Positions 34,876-43,321 of a DNA stretch of 64,000 bases are shown here, piece after piece. The notes below the pieces were generated by a model. That model did not search any database. It worked only from the letters and a program-made list of their open reading frames with translations, and was not told the DNA's origin. Each line of letters starts with the position of its first letter. Within the stretch, counting starts at the first letter, position 1. The stretch is from JBFXAF01 sp050184585 (GTDB lineage Bacteria; Pseudomonadota; Alphaproteobacteria; Rhizobiales; Rhizobiaceae): positions 186,001-250,000 of the forward strand of contig JBFXAF010000004.1 in NCBI GenBank assembly GCA_050184585.1, in the 5' to 3' direction. The position numbers were made by a program, and so were the translations under genes.

Positions 34876-36038
34876 CTCACACGGTCGAGGATCGAGACGT
34901 AGTTGGCTACGGCCGCGCCACCCATGTTGAAAATTCCGCCAAGGGTCGCATCCCTGACCTGGATTCCCCCCGCCTCGCCGGCGAGCTGCATGGACGTCAA
35001 CACATGCATCGAGACGCCGGTGGCGCCGATCGGGTGGCCTTTTGCCTTGAGGCCCCCGGACGGGTTGACAGGGAATGCGCCATCGCGGGCCGTGTACCCT
35101 TCGAGCGCCAACTTCGCGCCCTCCCCCGGACGGGCCAGCCCCATCGCCTCGTACTCGATCAGCTCCGCGATGGTAAAACAGTCATGGGTCTCGACGAAGG
35201 ACAGGTCGCCGAGTTCGACGCCGGCGGTCTTCAGGGCCTGGTTCCAAGCCCGTTGGCAGCCGTCGAATTCGACGATGTCGCGCTTCGACATCGGCAAGAA
35301 ATCCTGGACGTGCTCGTTGGCCCGGAAGGCGACGGCACGGCGCATCCCGAGCGCCGTGTCGAAATCCGCCAGGACGAGCGCCGCCGCCCCATCCGACACC
35401 AGCGAACAATCCGTGCGCTTCAGAGGCCCGGCGACGAACGGATTCCTGTCGCTTTCCTGCCGGCAGAACTCGAAACCGAGGTCCTTGCGCATCTGCGCAT
35501 AGGGATTGTCGACACCGTTCCTGTGGTTCTTCGCAGCGATCGCCGCCAGCGCATCCGACTGGTCGCCGTAGCGCTGGAAGTAGGCCTGGGCGATCTTGCC
35601 GAAGACGCCGGCGAAGCCTGCCGGGGTGTCGCCGTCCTCGGGCAGATACGACGCACGCAGGAGATTCTTGCCGACTTCAGGACCCGGGGTGGTGGTCATC
35701 TGCTCCGCGCCGACGACCAGAACGATCCGCGCCGCGCCGGAATCGATCGCCCGCTTGCCCTGGCGCACTGCGGCGGACCCTGTGGCGCAGGCGTTTTCCA
35801 CGCGCGTCGCCGGCTTGAAACGAAGCCGATCGTCGGCCTGCAGGACCAAACTCGCCGTGAAGTCCTGAGCGGAGAAGCCGGCGTTGAAGTGTCCCAGCAC
35901 GATCTCGTCAACGTCGTCCGGGCCGATGCCGGCATGCGCAAGCGCCTCGACCGCCACGCCGGTGATCAGGCTCTCCAGCGTCTCGCCTTCCAGCTTGCCG
36001 AAGCGCGAATGCGCCCAGCCGACGATACATGCGCTCAT
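34872..36038 (-). CDS. Thiolase-family acetyl-CoA acetyltransferase (SCP2 type)
   Basis: A 388-residue thiolase from the ATG at 36038 (MSACIVGWAHSRFGK). The nucleophilic Cys is in VENACATGSAAV; the second-half motifs are HDCFTIAELIEYEAMGLA and GGLKAKGHPIGATG, and MGGAAVANY closes the fold. This is the SCP2-thiolase-like branch, used for 3-oxoacyl-CoA cleavage or condensation. It is the first gene of an SDR operon and is divergent from betI. Confidence 0.85.
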   Translation of the reverse strand: MSACIVGWAHSRFGKLEGETLESLITGVAVEALAHAGIGPDDVDEIVLGHFNAGFSAQDFTASLVLQADDRLRFKPATRVENACATGSAAVRQGKRAIDSGAARIVLVVGAEQMTTTPGPEVGKNLLRASYLPEDGDTPAGFAGVFGKIAQAYFQRYGDQSDALAAIAAKNHRNGVDNPYAQMRKDLGFEFCRQESDRNPFVAGPLKRTDCSLVSDGAAALVLADFDTALGMRRAVAFRANEHVQDFLPMSKRDIVEFDGCQRAWNQALKTAGVELGDLSFVETHDCFTIAELIEYEAMGLARPGEGAKLALEGYTARDGAFPVNPSGGLKAKGHPIGATGVSMHVLTSMQLAGEAGGIQVRDATLGGIFNMGGAAVANYVSILDRVR

Positions 36039-36172
36039 GGGGTCTGTCCTTTCCTGAAAGCTAGCACGGACGACGACCATCCGCGCGTCGAATATATGTT
36101 CAACGATGAACTAATTCCATCGCCGGGAAAAGCTGGCCGGACCAAGACTCGTGACAGGACCAAGGCTTTTTC

Positions 36173-36190
36173 ATTGATTGACGGATCAAT
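36173..36190. promoter_or_regulatory. Candidate BetI operator
   Basis: ATTGAT and ATCAAT form an inverted repeat with a 6-base centre (36173-36190), 38 bases before betI and within the gap to the divergent thiolase. BetI of other bacteria binds palindromes of the TTGATTG...CAATCAA kind, so this is a plausible site for choline-responsive repression. Confidence 0.5.
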
Positions 36191-36228
36191 AAAAAATAGC
36201 TTCGCGACGTTCCTGGGAGAGATCATCT

Positions 36229-36822
36229 TTGCCAAAGGTCGGAATGGAGCCGCTGAGGCGGCGGGCGATCATCGACGCGACGATCGCCGCCATCGGAGAG
36301 AGCGGTACGCTCGACGTCACGATGTCGGACATCGCCGGAAGGGCGGGCGTATCGTCGGCGCTGGCTCACCACTATTTCGGCGCCAAGACCGACCTGATCG
36401 AGGCGACCATGCGCCACCTGCTGAGCGAACTCGGCCGCGACATGCGCCAGGCGTTGCGGGCCACCGACAGCCCAAGGCAGCGCGTCTCGGCGACGATCGC
36501 CGTCAATTTCTCCGCCAAGCAATTCCGCGCCGAGACGATCGCCGCGTGGCTCGCCTTCTACGTCGAGGCCCAGCGACAGACCGAACTGCGTCGGCTGCTT
36601 CGCATCTATGCGAGGCGGCTGCACTCCAACCTGATGAGCGGGCTGACGCGCCTGCAGCCTCGGACCGAAGCGGAATCGACCGCGGAGTCCATCGCGGCGC
36701 TGATCGATGGCTTCTACATCCGCCGGGCGCTGAAGACCGGCGCGCCGGATGCAACCTCCGCCATTCGGCTCATCGAGGAGTTCGTCGACAAGACCGTCAC
36801 CTCCGCCGGAGGTCGTGCATGA
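36229..36822 (+). CDS. betI: BetI, TetR-family choline-responsive repressor
   Basis: A 197-residue TetR regulator starting at a TTG codon, which gives the canonical BetI N-terminus MPKVGMEPLRRRAIIDATIAAI. GGGAGA just upstream supports this start. The HTH is VTMSDIAGRAGVSSALAHHYFGAKTDLIEATM. BetI represses choline-to-betaine genes and is released by choline. Its stop overlaps the betC start as ATGA. It heads the extended bet operon. Confidence 0.95.
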   Translation: MPKVGMEPLRRRAIIDATIAAIGESGTLDVTMSDIAGRAGVSSALAHHYFGAKTDLIEATMRHLLSELGRDMRQALRATDSPRQRVSATIAVNFSAKQFRAETIAAWLAFYVEAQRQTELRRLLRIYARRLHSNLMSGLTRLQPRTEAESTAESIAALIDGFYIRRALKTGAPDATSAIRLIEEFVDKTVTSAGGRA

Positions 36823-38345
36823 GCGGCGAGCCAAACATCCTGATCGTCATGGTCGACCAGCTCACGGGAACCCTGTTCCCGGACGGTCCGGCCGATTTCC
36901 TGCATGTGCCGAACCTGAGGGCGCTCGCCTCTCTGTCGGCGCGCTTCGCGGCGAACTACACCGCCTCCCCGCTCTGTGCGCCGGCGCGCGCATCGTTCAT
37001 GTCCGGCATGCTGCCGTCGCGCACCCGCGTCTATGACAATGCGGCCGAGTTCGCATCCGACATCCCCACCTTCGCGCACCACCTTCGCTCAGCCGGCTAT
37101 CGCACTTGCCTGTCGGGAAAGATGCATTTCGTCGGGCCGGACCAACTGCACGGCTTCGAGGAGCGGCTGACGACCGACATCTATCCGGCCGATTTCGGCT
37201 GGACGCCGGACTACCGCAAGCCCGGCGAGCGCATCGACTGGTGGTACCACAATCTCGGTTCGGTGACCGGCGCGGGCGTCGCCGAGACGACCAACCAGCT
37301 CGAATATGACGACGAGGTTGCGTTCCTCGCGACCCAGAAGCTCTACGAGTTCTCGCGGCAGGCCGATGATCCCGGCCGCCGACCCTGGTGTCTGACGGTT
37401 TCGTTCTCGCATCCCCACGACCCGTTCGTTGCACGCAAGAAGCACTGGGACCTCTACGAGCATTGCCAGGCTCTCGACCCGGAATGTCCGGCCATGGACT
37501 ACGAGGAGCAGGATGCGCATGCGCGAAGGCTCTATGACGCGTGCGACTATCAGGCGTTCGAGATCACGCCGGAGCAGGTGAGGCGCTCGCGTCGCGGCTA
37601 TTTCGCCAGCATTTCATATGTGGACGAGCGCATCGGCGAGCTGATCGACGTGCTGTCGCGCACGCGGCAGATCGACAATACCGTCATCGTGTTCTGCTCC
37701 GATCACGGCGAGATGCTCGGCGAGCGCGGCCTGTGGTTCAAGATGTGCTTCTACGAGGGGTCGGCGCGCGTACCGCTTATGGTCGCGGGTCCCGGCATCA
37801 AGCCCGGCCTGATCGAGACCCCGACCTCCAATCTCGACGTCGTGCCGACGCTTTGCGACCTCGCAGGCATCGACCTCTCCGCCATCGCGCCGTGGACCGA
37901 CGGGCGCTCGCTGCTGCCACTGATCGCAGGCAAAGGCGACGATCGGGCGGTTGCGATGGAATATGCCGCCGAGGGCACGATCGCACCGATGGTGGCGATC
38001 CGCAGCGGCCGCTGGAAGATCGTCCACTGCGAGGCCGACCCGGTCCAGCTGTTCGACCTTCGGTCGGATCCGCTCGAATGGAGCAATCTCGCCGGCGAGC
38101 CGGCACACGCGGCGACGCTCGCGGACCTGCTCGGGCAGGTGCGCGCACGCTGGGACATGGCGACATTCGATGCGGCGGTTCGCGAGAGCCAGGCGCGCCG
38201 GTGGGTCGTCTACCCGGCTTTGCGCAACGGCGCCTACTACCCGTGGGACTTCCAGCCCCTCAGACAAGCTTCCGAGCGCTACATGCGCAACCACATGGAC
38301 CTGAACGTGCTCGAGGAGAGCAAGCGGTTCCCGAGAGGAGAATGA
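36819..38345 (+). CDS. betC: Choline-sulfatase
   Basis: A 508-residue sulfatase starting at 36819 and overlapping betI by 4 bases. The formylglycine site is CAPAR (Cys53-Arg57) in SPLCAPARASFMSG; metal ligands are in MVDQLTG and SDHGEMLGERG. The C-terminal WDFQPLRQASERYMRNHMDLN is typical of choline sulfatase. It splits choline-O-sulfate into choline and sulfate in the cytoplasm, giving the substrate for BetA. The cysteine must be converted by a maturase not present here. Confidence 0.95.
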   Translation: MSGEPNILIVMVDQLTGTLFPDGPADFLHVPNLRALASLSARFAANYTASPLCAPARASFMSGMLPSRTRVYDNAAEFASDIPTFAHHLRSAGYRTCLSGKMHFVGPDQLHGFEERLTTDIYPADFGWTPDYRKPGERIDWWYHNLGSVTGAGVAETTNQLEYDDEVAFLATQKLYEFSRQADDPGRRPWCLTVSFSHPHDPFVARKKHWDLYEHCQALDPECPAMDYEEQDAHARRLYDACDYQAFEITPEQVRRSRRGYFASISYVDERIGELIDVLSRTRQIDNTVIVFCSDHGEMLGERGLWFKMCFYEGSARVPLMVAGPGIKPGLIETPTSNLDVVPTLCDLAGIDLSAIAPWTDGRSLLPLIAGKGDDRAVAMEYAAEGTIAPMVAIRSGRWKIVHCEADPVQLFDLRSDPLEWSNLAGEPAHAATLADLLGQVRARWDMATFDAAVRESQARRWVVYPALRNGAYYPWDFQPLRQASERYMRNHMDLNVLEESKRFPRGE

Positions 38346-38346
38346 G

Positions 38347-38988
38347 ATGATCACCGTCTGGGGGCGCGCAACGTCCGGCAACGTCCAAATCGTCATGTGG
38401 GCCATCGCGGAGCTCGGCCTCGAACATGAGCGGCTCGACGTCGGCGGTTCATTCGGTGGCAACAACAGCCCGGACTACCTCGCCATGAACCCCAACGGGC
38501 TCGTGCCGACGATTCGCGACAAGGGCATGATCCTTTGGGAAAGCGCCGCCATCGTGCGCTATCTCGGCGCGACCTATGGCGACGAGCAGTTCTGGCCGAA
38601 GGATCCGCTGAACCGCGCGCCGCTCGACCAGTGGGCGGAATGGACGAAGTCCAGCTTCCAGCCGACGCTCCTGCCCAACATCTTCTGGCCGCTCGTCGCC
38701 GGCAATCCCGCGACCCGGGACGAAAAGGCCCTCGCGGCGGCCGTGAAACGGGTCGGCGACCTCGCGGCCATGATCGAATCGCGGCTTGGCGAGGGCGACT
38801 ATATGGGCGGTTCCGCGCCCTGCTTCGCCGACATCATTTTCGGTACTCTGCTCTACCGATACTTCACGCTGGATTTCGAGCGGCGGAAGACCCCGAATCT
38901 CGAAGCCTACTACGCCAGGCTTACGCGGCGTCCGGCCTATGCCGAGCATGTGATGGTCTCCTACGAGGCGATGAGGTGGAAGCCATGA
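38347..38988 (+). CDS. Glutathione S-transferase-like protein in the bet operon
   Basis: A 213-residue GST. The thioredoxin-like N-terminal domain has VWGRATSGNVQIVMWAIAELGLEHERLDV and NPNGLVPTIRDKGMILWESAAIVRYLG, with the glutathione-contacting ESAA. The all-helical C-terminal domain ends in RLTRRPAYAEHVMVSYEAM. It begins one base after betC ends and ends in an ATGA overlap with the next gene, so it is a true operon member. A role in betaine metabolism is not established; it could detoxify aldehyde or act in a ring of thiol chemistry. Confidence 0.87.
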   Translation: MITVWGRATSGNVQIVMWAIAELGLEHERLDVGGSFGGNNSPDYLAMNPNGLVPTIRDKGMILWESAAIVRYLGATYGDEQFWPKDPLNRAPLDQWAEWTKSSFQPTLLPNIFWPLVAGNPATRDEKALAAAVKRVGDLAAMIESRLGEGDYMGGSAPCFADIIFGTLLYRYFTLDFERRKTPNLEAYYARLTRRPAYAEHVMVSYEAMRWKP

Positions 38989-39974
38989 TCCCTTCCCTCG
39001 ATCACCTGCGGCGCGCCCATGCCGAGACCTCGAAGGCGGCACGACTGACCCCGCTCGTCGACGCGCCGGCGCTCGCCAGGCTCTCCGGCGCGGCACGCGT
39101 GCTGGTGAAGGCCGAGTCGCTGCAATGGGCCGGTTCGTTCAAGGCGCGTGGCGCCTACTGGCGGCTCAGGCAGCTCTCGCTGGCGGAAGCCAGGCGCGGC
39201 GTCGTCGCCTATTCGTCAGGCAATTTCGCTCAGGGACTTGCCGCGTCAGGCGAGGCGCTCGGCATCCCCGTGACCATCGTCATGCCGATAGACGCGCCGA
39301 AGGCGAAGAGCGATGCGACGGCCGCCTACGGTGCAACGGTCGTGTTGACCGACCACGGCGACCGCGCCCGCGAGGAGGTTGCCTCGGCGCGCGCGAAGGA
39401 GATCGCGGCGGAACAGGAGTTGACGCTGCTCCATCCCTTCGACGACCCCGAGATCGTCGCGGGCCAGGCCGGCGTGGGCATCGAAGCCGTGGAACAGCTG
39501 GGGCAGCAGGGGGCCGCGGCAGACATCGTATTGTGTCCGGTCGGCGGCGGCGGCCTCATCGGCGGCGTCTCGCTCGCCTTCCACTATCTGTCGCCGACAA
39601 CGAGGACCATCGGGGTCAAGCCCGAAGGCTTCGACGGAGTCAGCGAGTCCTTGGCAAGGGGCGAACTCGTCACCGCGCCGCTGGGCGCCAAGACGATCTG
39701 CGACGGGCTGATGGCGCGGCGACCGGGGGTCTTTCCGTTCGAGGCGCTTAAGGCCACCCGAATCGGGATGACGACAGTCGACGATGCCGGCGTGCGGGCG
39801 GCGATGAAGGTCGTCGCGGACCGACTCAAGCTGATCCTCGAACCATCGGGCGCGGCGACCACGGCGGCGTTGCTCGGCGGCAAGGTAGACGTGAAGGGCA
39901 AGACCGTTGTGCTGATCGCCAGCGGCGGCAACGTCGCGCTTGCCGACTTCATGAAACACGTCGGCGATGCTTGA
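38985..39974 (+). CDS. Serine/threonine dehydratase-like PLP enzyme in the bet operon
   Basis: A 329-residue fold-type II PLP enzyme starting at 38985 (ATGA overlap with the GST). The PLP lysine is in SFKARGAYW; SSGNFAQGLA and the phosphate loop PVGGGGLIGG follow, and the C-terminal ASGGNVALADF is typical of threonine dehydratase/serine racemase types. It lacks an ACT domain, so it is the catabolic form. Substrate could be serine or threonine, or a hydroxy-amino acid such as 3-hydroxyaspartate. It overlaps betA by 8 bases. Confidence 0.87.
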   Translation: MIPSLDHLRRAHAETSKAARLTPLVDAPALARLSGAARVLVKAESLQWAGSFKARGAYWRLRQLSLAEARRGVVAYSSGNFAQGLAASGEALGIPVTIVMPIDAPKAKSDATAAYGATVVLTDHGDRAREEVASARAKEIAAEQELTLLHPFDDPEIVAGQAGVGIEAVEQLGQQGAAADIVLCPVGGGGLIGGVSLAFHYLSPTTRTIGVKPEGFDGVSESLARGELVTAPLGAKTICDGLMARRPGVFPFEALKATRIGMTTVDDAGVRAAMKVVADRLKLILEPSGAATTAALLGGKVDVKGKTVVLIASGGNVALADFMKHVGDA

Positions 39975-41619
39975 AGCGGACTTCGTTATCGTCGGGTCGG
40001 GTTCGGCCGGCTCCGCGCTCGCATACCGCCTGTCGGAGAATGGCAGCAACTCGGTGATCGTCATCGAGTTCGGCGGCTCGGATGCCGGACCGCTCATCCA
40101 GATGCCGGCGGCGCTTTCCATTCCGCTCAACATGAGCCTGTACGACTGGGGGTTCGCCAGCGAGCCTGAGCCGCATCTCGGGGGACGGGTGCTCGCCACC
40201 CCTCGCGGCAAGGTCATTGGCGGCTCGTCCTCGATCAACGGCATGGTCTATGTGCGCGGTCATGCCCGCGACTTCGATCACTGGGCAGAGGAAGGCGCCA
40301 ACGGCTGGTCCTTCGCCGACGTGCTTCCCTATTTCAAGCGCATGGAAGATTCGCAGGGCGGCGAAGACGGCTGGCGCGGCGCAGGCGGACCGATGCATGT
40401 GCAGCGCGGTCCCCGCGCCAATCCCCTCTACGCCGCCTTCGTGGAGGCCGGGAAACAGGCAGGTTTCGAGGTCACGCAGGACTATAACGGATCGAAGCAG
40501 GAAGGCTTCGGCCCGATGGAGCAGACCATCAAGGGCGGCCGCCGCTGGTCGACCGCCAACGCCTATCTCCGGCCCGCGCTGAAGCGCAAGAACGTGAGTC
40601 TTGTCAGGGGTTTCGCCCGGCGCGTGGTGATCGAGAATCATCGCGCGACAGGCGTCGAAATCGAAGCTCGTGGATCGATTCAAGTTGTTAAGGCAAGACG
40701 TGAGGTGGTGCTCGCGGCCTCGTCGATCAATTCACCGAAACTGCTGATGCTCTCCGGCATCGGACCCGGTACGCATCTGCAGGCGACCGGCGTCGAGGTC
40801 ATCACCGACCGGCCCGGCGTCGGCGCGAACCTGCAGGACCATCTCGAACTCTACATCCAGCAGGAATCCACCAAGCCGATCACTCTCTATTCGAAGCTCA
40901 ACGTCCTCTCCAAGGCACTGATCGGCGCTGAGTGGACCTTCTTCAAGACTGGCCTGGGAGCGTCGAACCATTTCGAGGCGGCGGCCTTCCTGCGCTCGGC
41001 AGCGGGCGTCGACTACCCCGACATCCAGTATCATTTCATTCCCGTCGCGATCCGGTACGACGGCCGCGCGGCGGCGAAGTCGCACGGTTTCCAGGCGCAT
41101 GTCGGGCCGATGCGCTCGAAGTCGCGCGGGTCGGTGACGCTGCGCGGGCCCGACCCCAAGGCGAAGCCGGTGATCCGCTTCAACTACATGTCGCATCCTG
41201 CAGACTGGAGCGAATTCCGCCATTGCATCCGGCTGACCCGGGACATTTTCTCGCGGCCAGCCTTCGACGACTTCCGCGGGCGTGAGATATCGCCGGGCGC
41301 GACCAAGCAGAGCGACGCTGAACTCGACGCGCATATCAGAGACCATGTGGAGAGCGCCTACCACCCATGCGGTACATGCAAGATGGGCCGCGCGGACGAT
41401 GCGGCGAGCGTTGTCGATCCCGAATGCCGGGTGATCGGCGTCGACGGGCTGAGGGTCGCGGACTCGTCCATCTTTCCGCGCATCACCAACGGCAACCTCA
41501 ACGCGCCCTCGATCATGGCGGGCGAGAAGGCGGCGGATCACATCCTTGGCGGGCCAATGCTGCCGCCGTCCAACCAGGAGCCGTGGATCAATCCGCGCTG
41601 GCAGGTGAGCGACCGCTGA
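39967..41619 (+). CDS. betA: Choline dehydrogenase
   Basis: A 550-residue GMC flavoprotein: FAD motif IVGSGSAGSALAYRLSE near the start, GGSSSINGMVYVRGHARDFDHW, and the C-terminal active site YHPCGTCKMG with SIFPRITNGNLNAPSIMAGEKAAD. It oxidises choline to betaine aldehyde and further to betaine, passing electrons to the membrane. Start at 39967 overlaps the dehydratase by 8 bases. Length is normal for BetA. Confidence 0.95.
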   Translation: MLEADFVIVGSGSAGSALAYRLSENGSNSVIVIEFGGSDAGPLIQMPAALSIPLNMSLYDWGFASEPEPHLGGRVLATPRGKVIGGSSSINGMVYVRGHARDFDHWAEEGANGWSFADVLPYFKRMEDSQGGEDGWRGAGGPMHVQRGPRANPLYAAFVEAGKQAGFEVTQDYNGSKQEGFGPMEQTIKGGRRWSTANAYLRPALKRKNVSLVRGFARRVVIENHRATGVEIEARGSIQVVKARREVVLAASSINSPKLLMLSGIGPGTHLQATGVEVITDRPGVGANLQDHLELYIQQESTKPITLYSKLNVLSKALIGAEWTFFKTGLGASNHFEAAAFLRSAAGVDYPDIQYHFIPVAIRYDGRAAAKSHGFQAHVGPMRSKSRGSVTLRGPDPKAKPVIRFNYMSHPADWSEFRHCIRLTRDIFSRPAFDDFRGREISPGATKQSDAELDAHIRDHVESAYHPCGTCKMGRADDAASVVDPECRVIGVDGLRVADSSIFPRITNGNLNAPSIMAGEKAADHILGGPMLPPSNQEPWINPRWQVSDR

Positions 41620-41681
41620 CGACGCCTGCATTTCCTTCGACGGGGGTTTCAGGCTAGAGCCGCAACATCCGGACAGGAAAG

Positions 41682-41834
41682 ATGGCCATGGACAGGAACA
41701 AGCTCTACGTCGCGATCGTGCTGCTCGTCGCGGCGATTATCGGACTTTCCGCCTACATCTGGCGAGAGGAGTCCAAGCCCGACGGAGTCGAGATCAAGAT
41801 CGACGAGAACGGAATCAGCGTCGAAGGCAACTGA
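41682..41834 (+). CDS. Small single-pass membrane protein (50 aa) between betA and betB
   Basis: The ATG at 41682 opens a 50-residue frame ending at 41834: MAMDRNKLYVAIVLLVAAII, then GLSAYIWREESKPDGVE and IKIDENGISVEGN. A basic start, one membrane helix (about 8-26) and a short acidic outer tail fit a type II micro-protein. GGACAGGAAAG lies just before the ATG. It ends 20 bases before betB. From memory similar short proteins with a KxGISIE-like end occur in rhizobia; no role is known. Its position in the bet operon is the only functional hint. Confidence 0.7.
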   Translation: MAMDRNKLYVAIVLLVAAIIGLSAYIWREESKPDGVEIKIDENGISVEGN

Positions 41835-41854
41835 GCGCGTCGAAGGGGAACGTC

Positions 41855-43318
41855 ATGAAGGCCCAGCCCAAAGCCTCGCACTACGTCAACGGCCGCTTCG
41901 TCGAGGACGAGGGCGGCAGGCCGCTGACCGTGATCTACCCGGCGACGGGCGAGACCATCGCAACGCTCTACGCGGCGACCGAGAACATCGTCGAACTCGC
42001 CATAGAGGCCGCACGCGCCGCGCAGCCGGCCTGGGCGCGGCTCAAGCCCTCGGAGCGCGGACGCGTTCTGAGGCGCGCGGCCGACATCATTCGCGCCCGG
42101 AACGCCGAGCTCGCCCGACTGGAGACGCTGGATACCGGCAAGGCGATCCAGGAAACGCTGGTCGCCGACCCGGCCTCGGCCGCCGACGCGCTGGAGTTCT
42201 TCGGCGGGGCCGTGGCCTCCCATCATGGCGACTACGTCGACCTCGGCGGCCCGTTCGCCTACACGCGCCGCGAGGCGCTCGGCGTCTGTGTCGGCATCGG
42301 CGCCTGGAACTACCCGATCCAGGGCGCCGGCTGGAAATCGGCCCCGGCGCTCGCCATGGGCAATGCAATGGTCTTCAAGCCGTCGGAGAACACGCCGCTG
42401 TCGGCGCTGGCGCTGGCCGAAATCTATACCGAGGCCGGCCTCCCCGACGGGCTGTTTAACGTGATCCAGGGTTTTGGCGAGGTGGGCGCGGCTCTTGCGT
42501 CGCATCCGGTCGTCGCCAAGGTCTCGCTCACCGGTTCGGTCGGCACCGGCAAGAAGGTGCTGGCTCTGGCCGGCTCGCACATGAAGCACGCGACGATGGA
42601 ACTCGGCGGCAAGTCGCCCCTGATCGTCTTCGACGACGCCGACGTGGAGAACGCCGTTGGCGGAGCCATGCTCGGCAACTTCTATTCGACGGGCCAGGTC
42701 TGCTCGAACGGCACGCGCGTCTTCGTCCAGCAGGGCATCTACGGCAAATTCCTCGACAGGCTGACCGAGCGTACGAAGAAAATCCGCATCGGGGACCCGC
42801 TCGACCCCGAGACGCAGATGGGTCCGCTGATCAGCAAGACCCAGCACGAGAAGGTGACGGGATACGTCGCCATCGGGAAAGAGGACGGCGCGACCCTTCA
42901 CTGCGGCGGCGGTGTGCCGTCGTTACAGGGTTTCGAGGGCGGCTTCTTCGTCGAGCCTACCATCTTCACCGACGTCAAGGACGACATGCGCATCGCGCGC
43001 GAGGAAATCTTCGGGCCGGTCATGAGCGTGCTCACCTTCCGCGAGGAAGATGAGGTTATCGCGCGCGCCAACGACACCGAATTCGGGCTGTCGGCCGGCG
43101 TGTTCACGCGCGACCTGCCCAGAGCGCACCGGGTCATCGCGGACCTGCAGGCCGGGAGCTGCTGGATTAACCACTACAATCTGGCGCCGCCCGAAATCCC
43201 CTTCGGCGGCTTCAAGCAGTCCGGCATCGGCCGCGAGAACTCGCTCGCCGCGCTCGACCATTATTCGCAGCTCAAATCCGTGTATGTGGAGACTGGCGAC
43301 GTGGTGAGCCCGTATTGA
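41855..43318 (+). CDS. betB: Betaine-aldehyde dehydrogenase
   Basis: A 487-residue aldehyde dehydrogenase: GIGAWNYPIQGAGWKSAPALAMGNAMVFKPSE for NAD and substrate, ELGGKSPLIVFDDAD with the general base Glu, and GQVCSNGTRVFV with the catalytic Cys near residue 286. EIPFGGFKQSGIGRENS is typical of BetB. It oxidises betaine aldehyde to glycine betaine, an osmoprotectant. It closes the operon and converges on the phosphomannomutase gene with 3 bases between stops. Confidence 0.95.
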   Translation: MKAQPKASHYVNGRFVEDEGGRPLTVIYPATGETIATLYAATENIVELAIEAARAAQPAWARLKPSERGRVLRRAADIIRARNAELARLETLDTGKAIQETLVADPASAADALEFFGGAVASHHGDYVDLGGPFAYTRREALGVCVGIGAWNYPIQGAGWKSAPALAMGNAMVFKPSENTPLSALALAEIYTEAGLPDGLFNVIQGFGEVGAALASHPVVAKVSLTGSVGTGKKVLALAGSHMKHATMELGGKSPLIVFDDADVENAVGGAMLGNFYSTGQVCSNGTRVFVQQGIYGKFLDRLTERTKKIRIGDPLDPETQMGPLISKTQHEKVTGYVAIGKEDGATLHCGGGVPSLQGFEGGFFVEPTIFTDVKDDMRIAREEIFGPVMSVLTFREEDEVIARANDTEFGLSAGVFTRDLPRAHRVIADLQAGSCWINHYNLAPPEIPFGGFKQSGIGRENSLAALDHYSQLKSVYVETGDVVSPY

Positions 43319-43321
43319 GGT

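Noticed and set aside
35004..36818. Extension of the betC frame upstream through the thiolase gene
   Set aside because: It is antisense to the thiolase and out of frame with betI; choline sulfatase starts at 36819, overlapping the betI stop.
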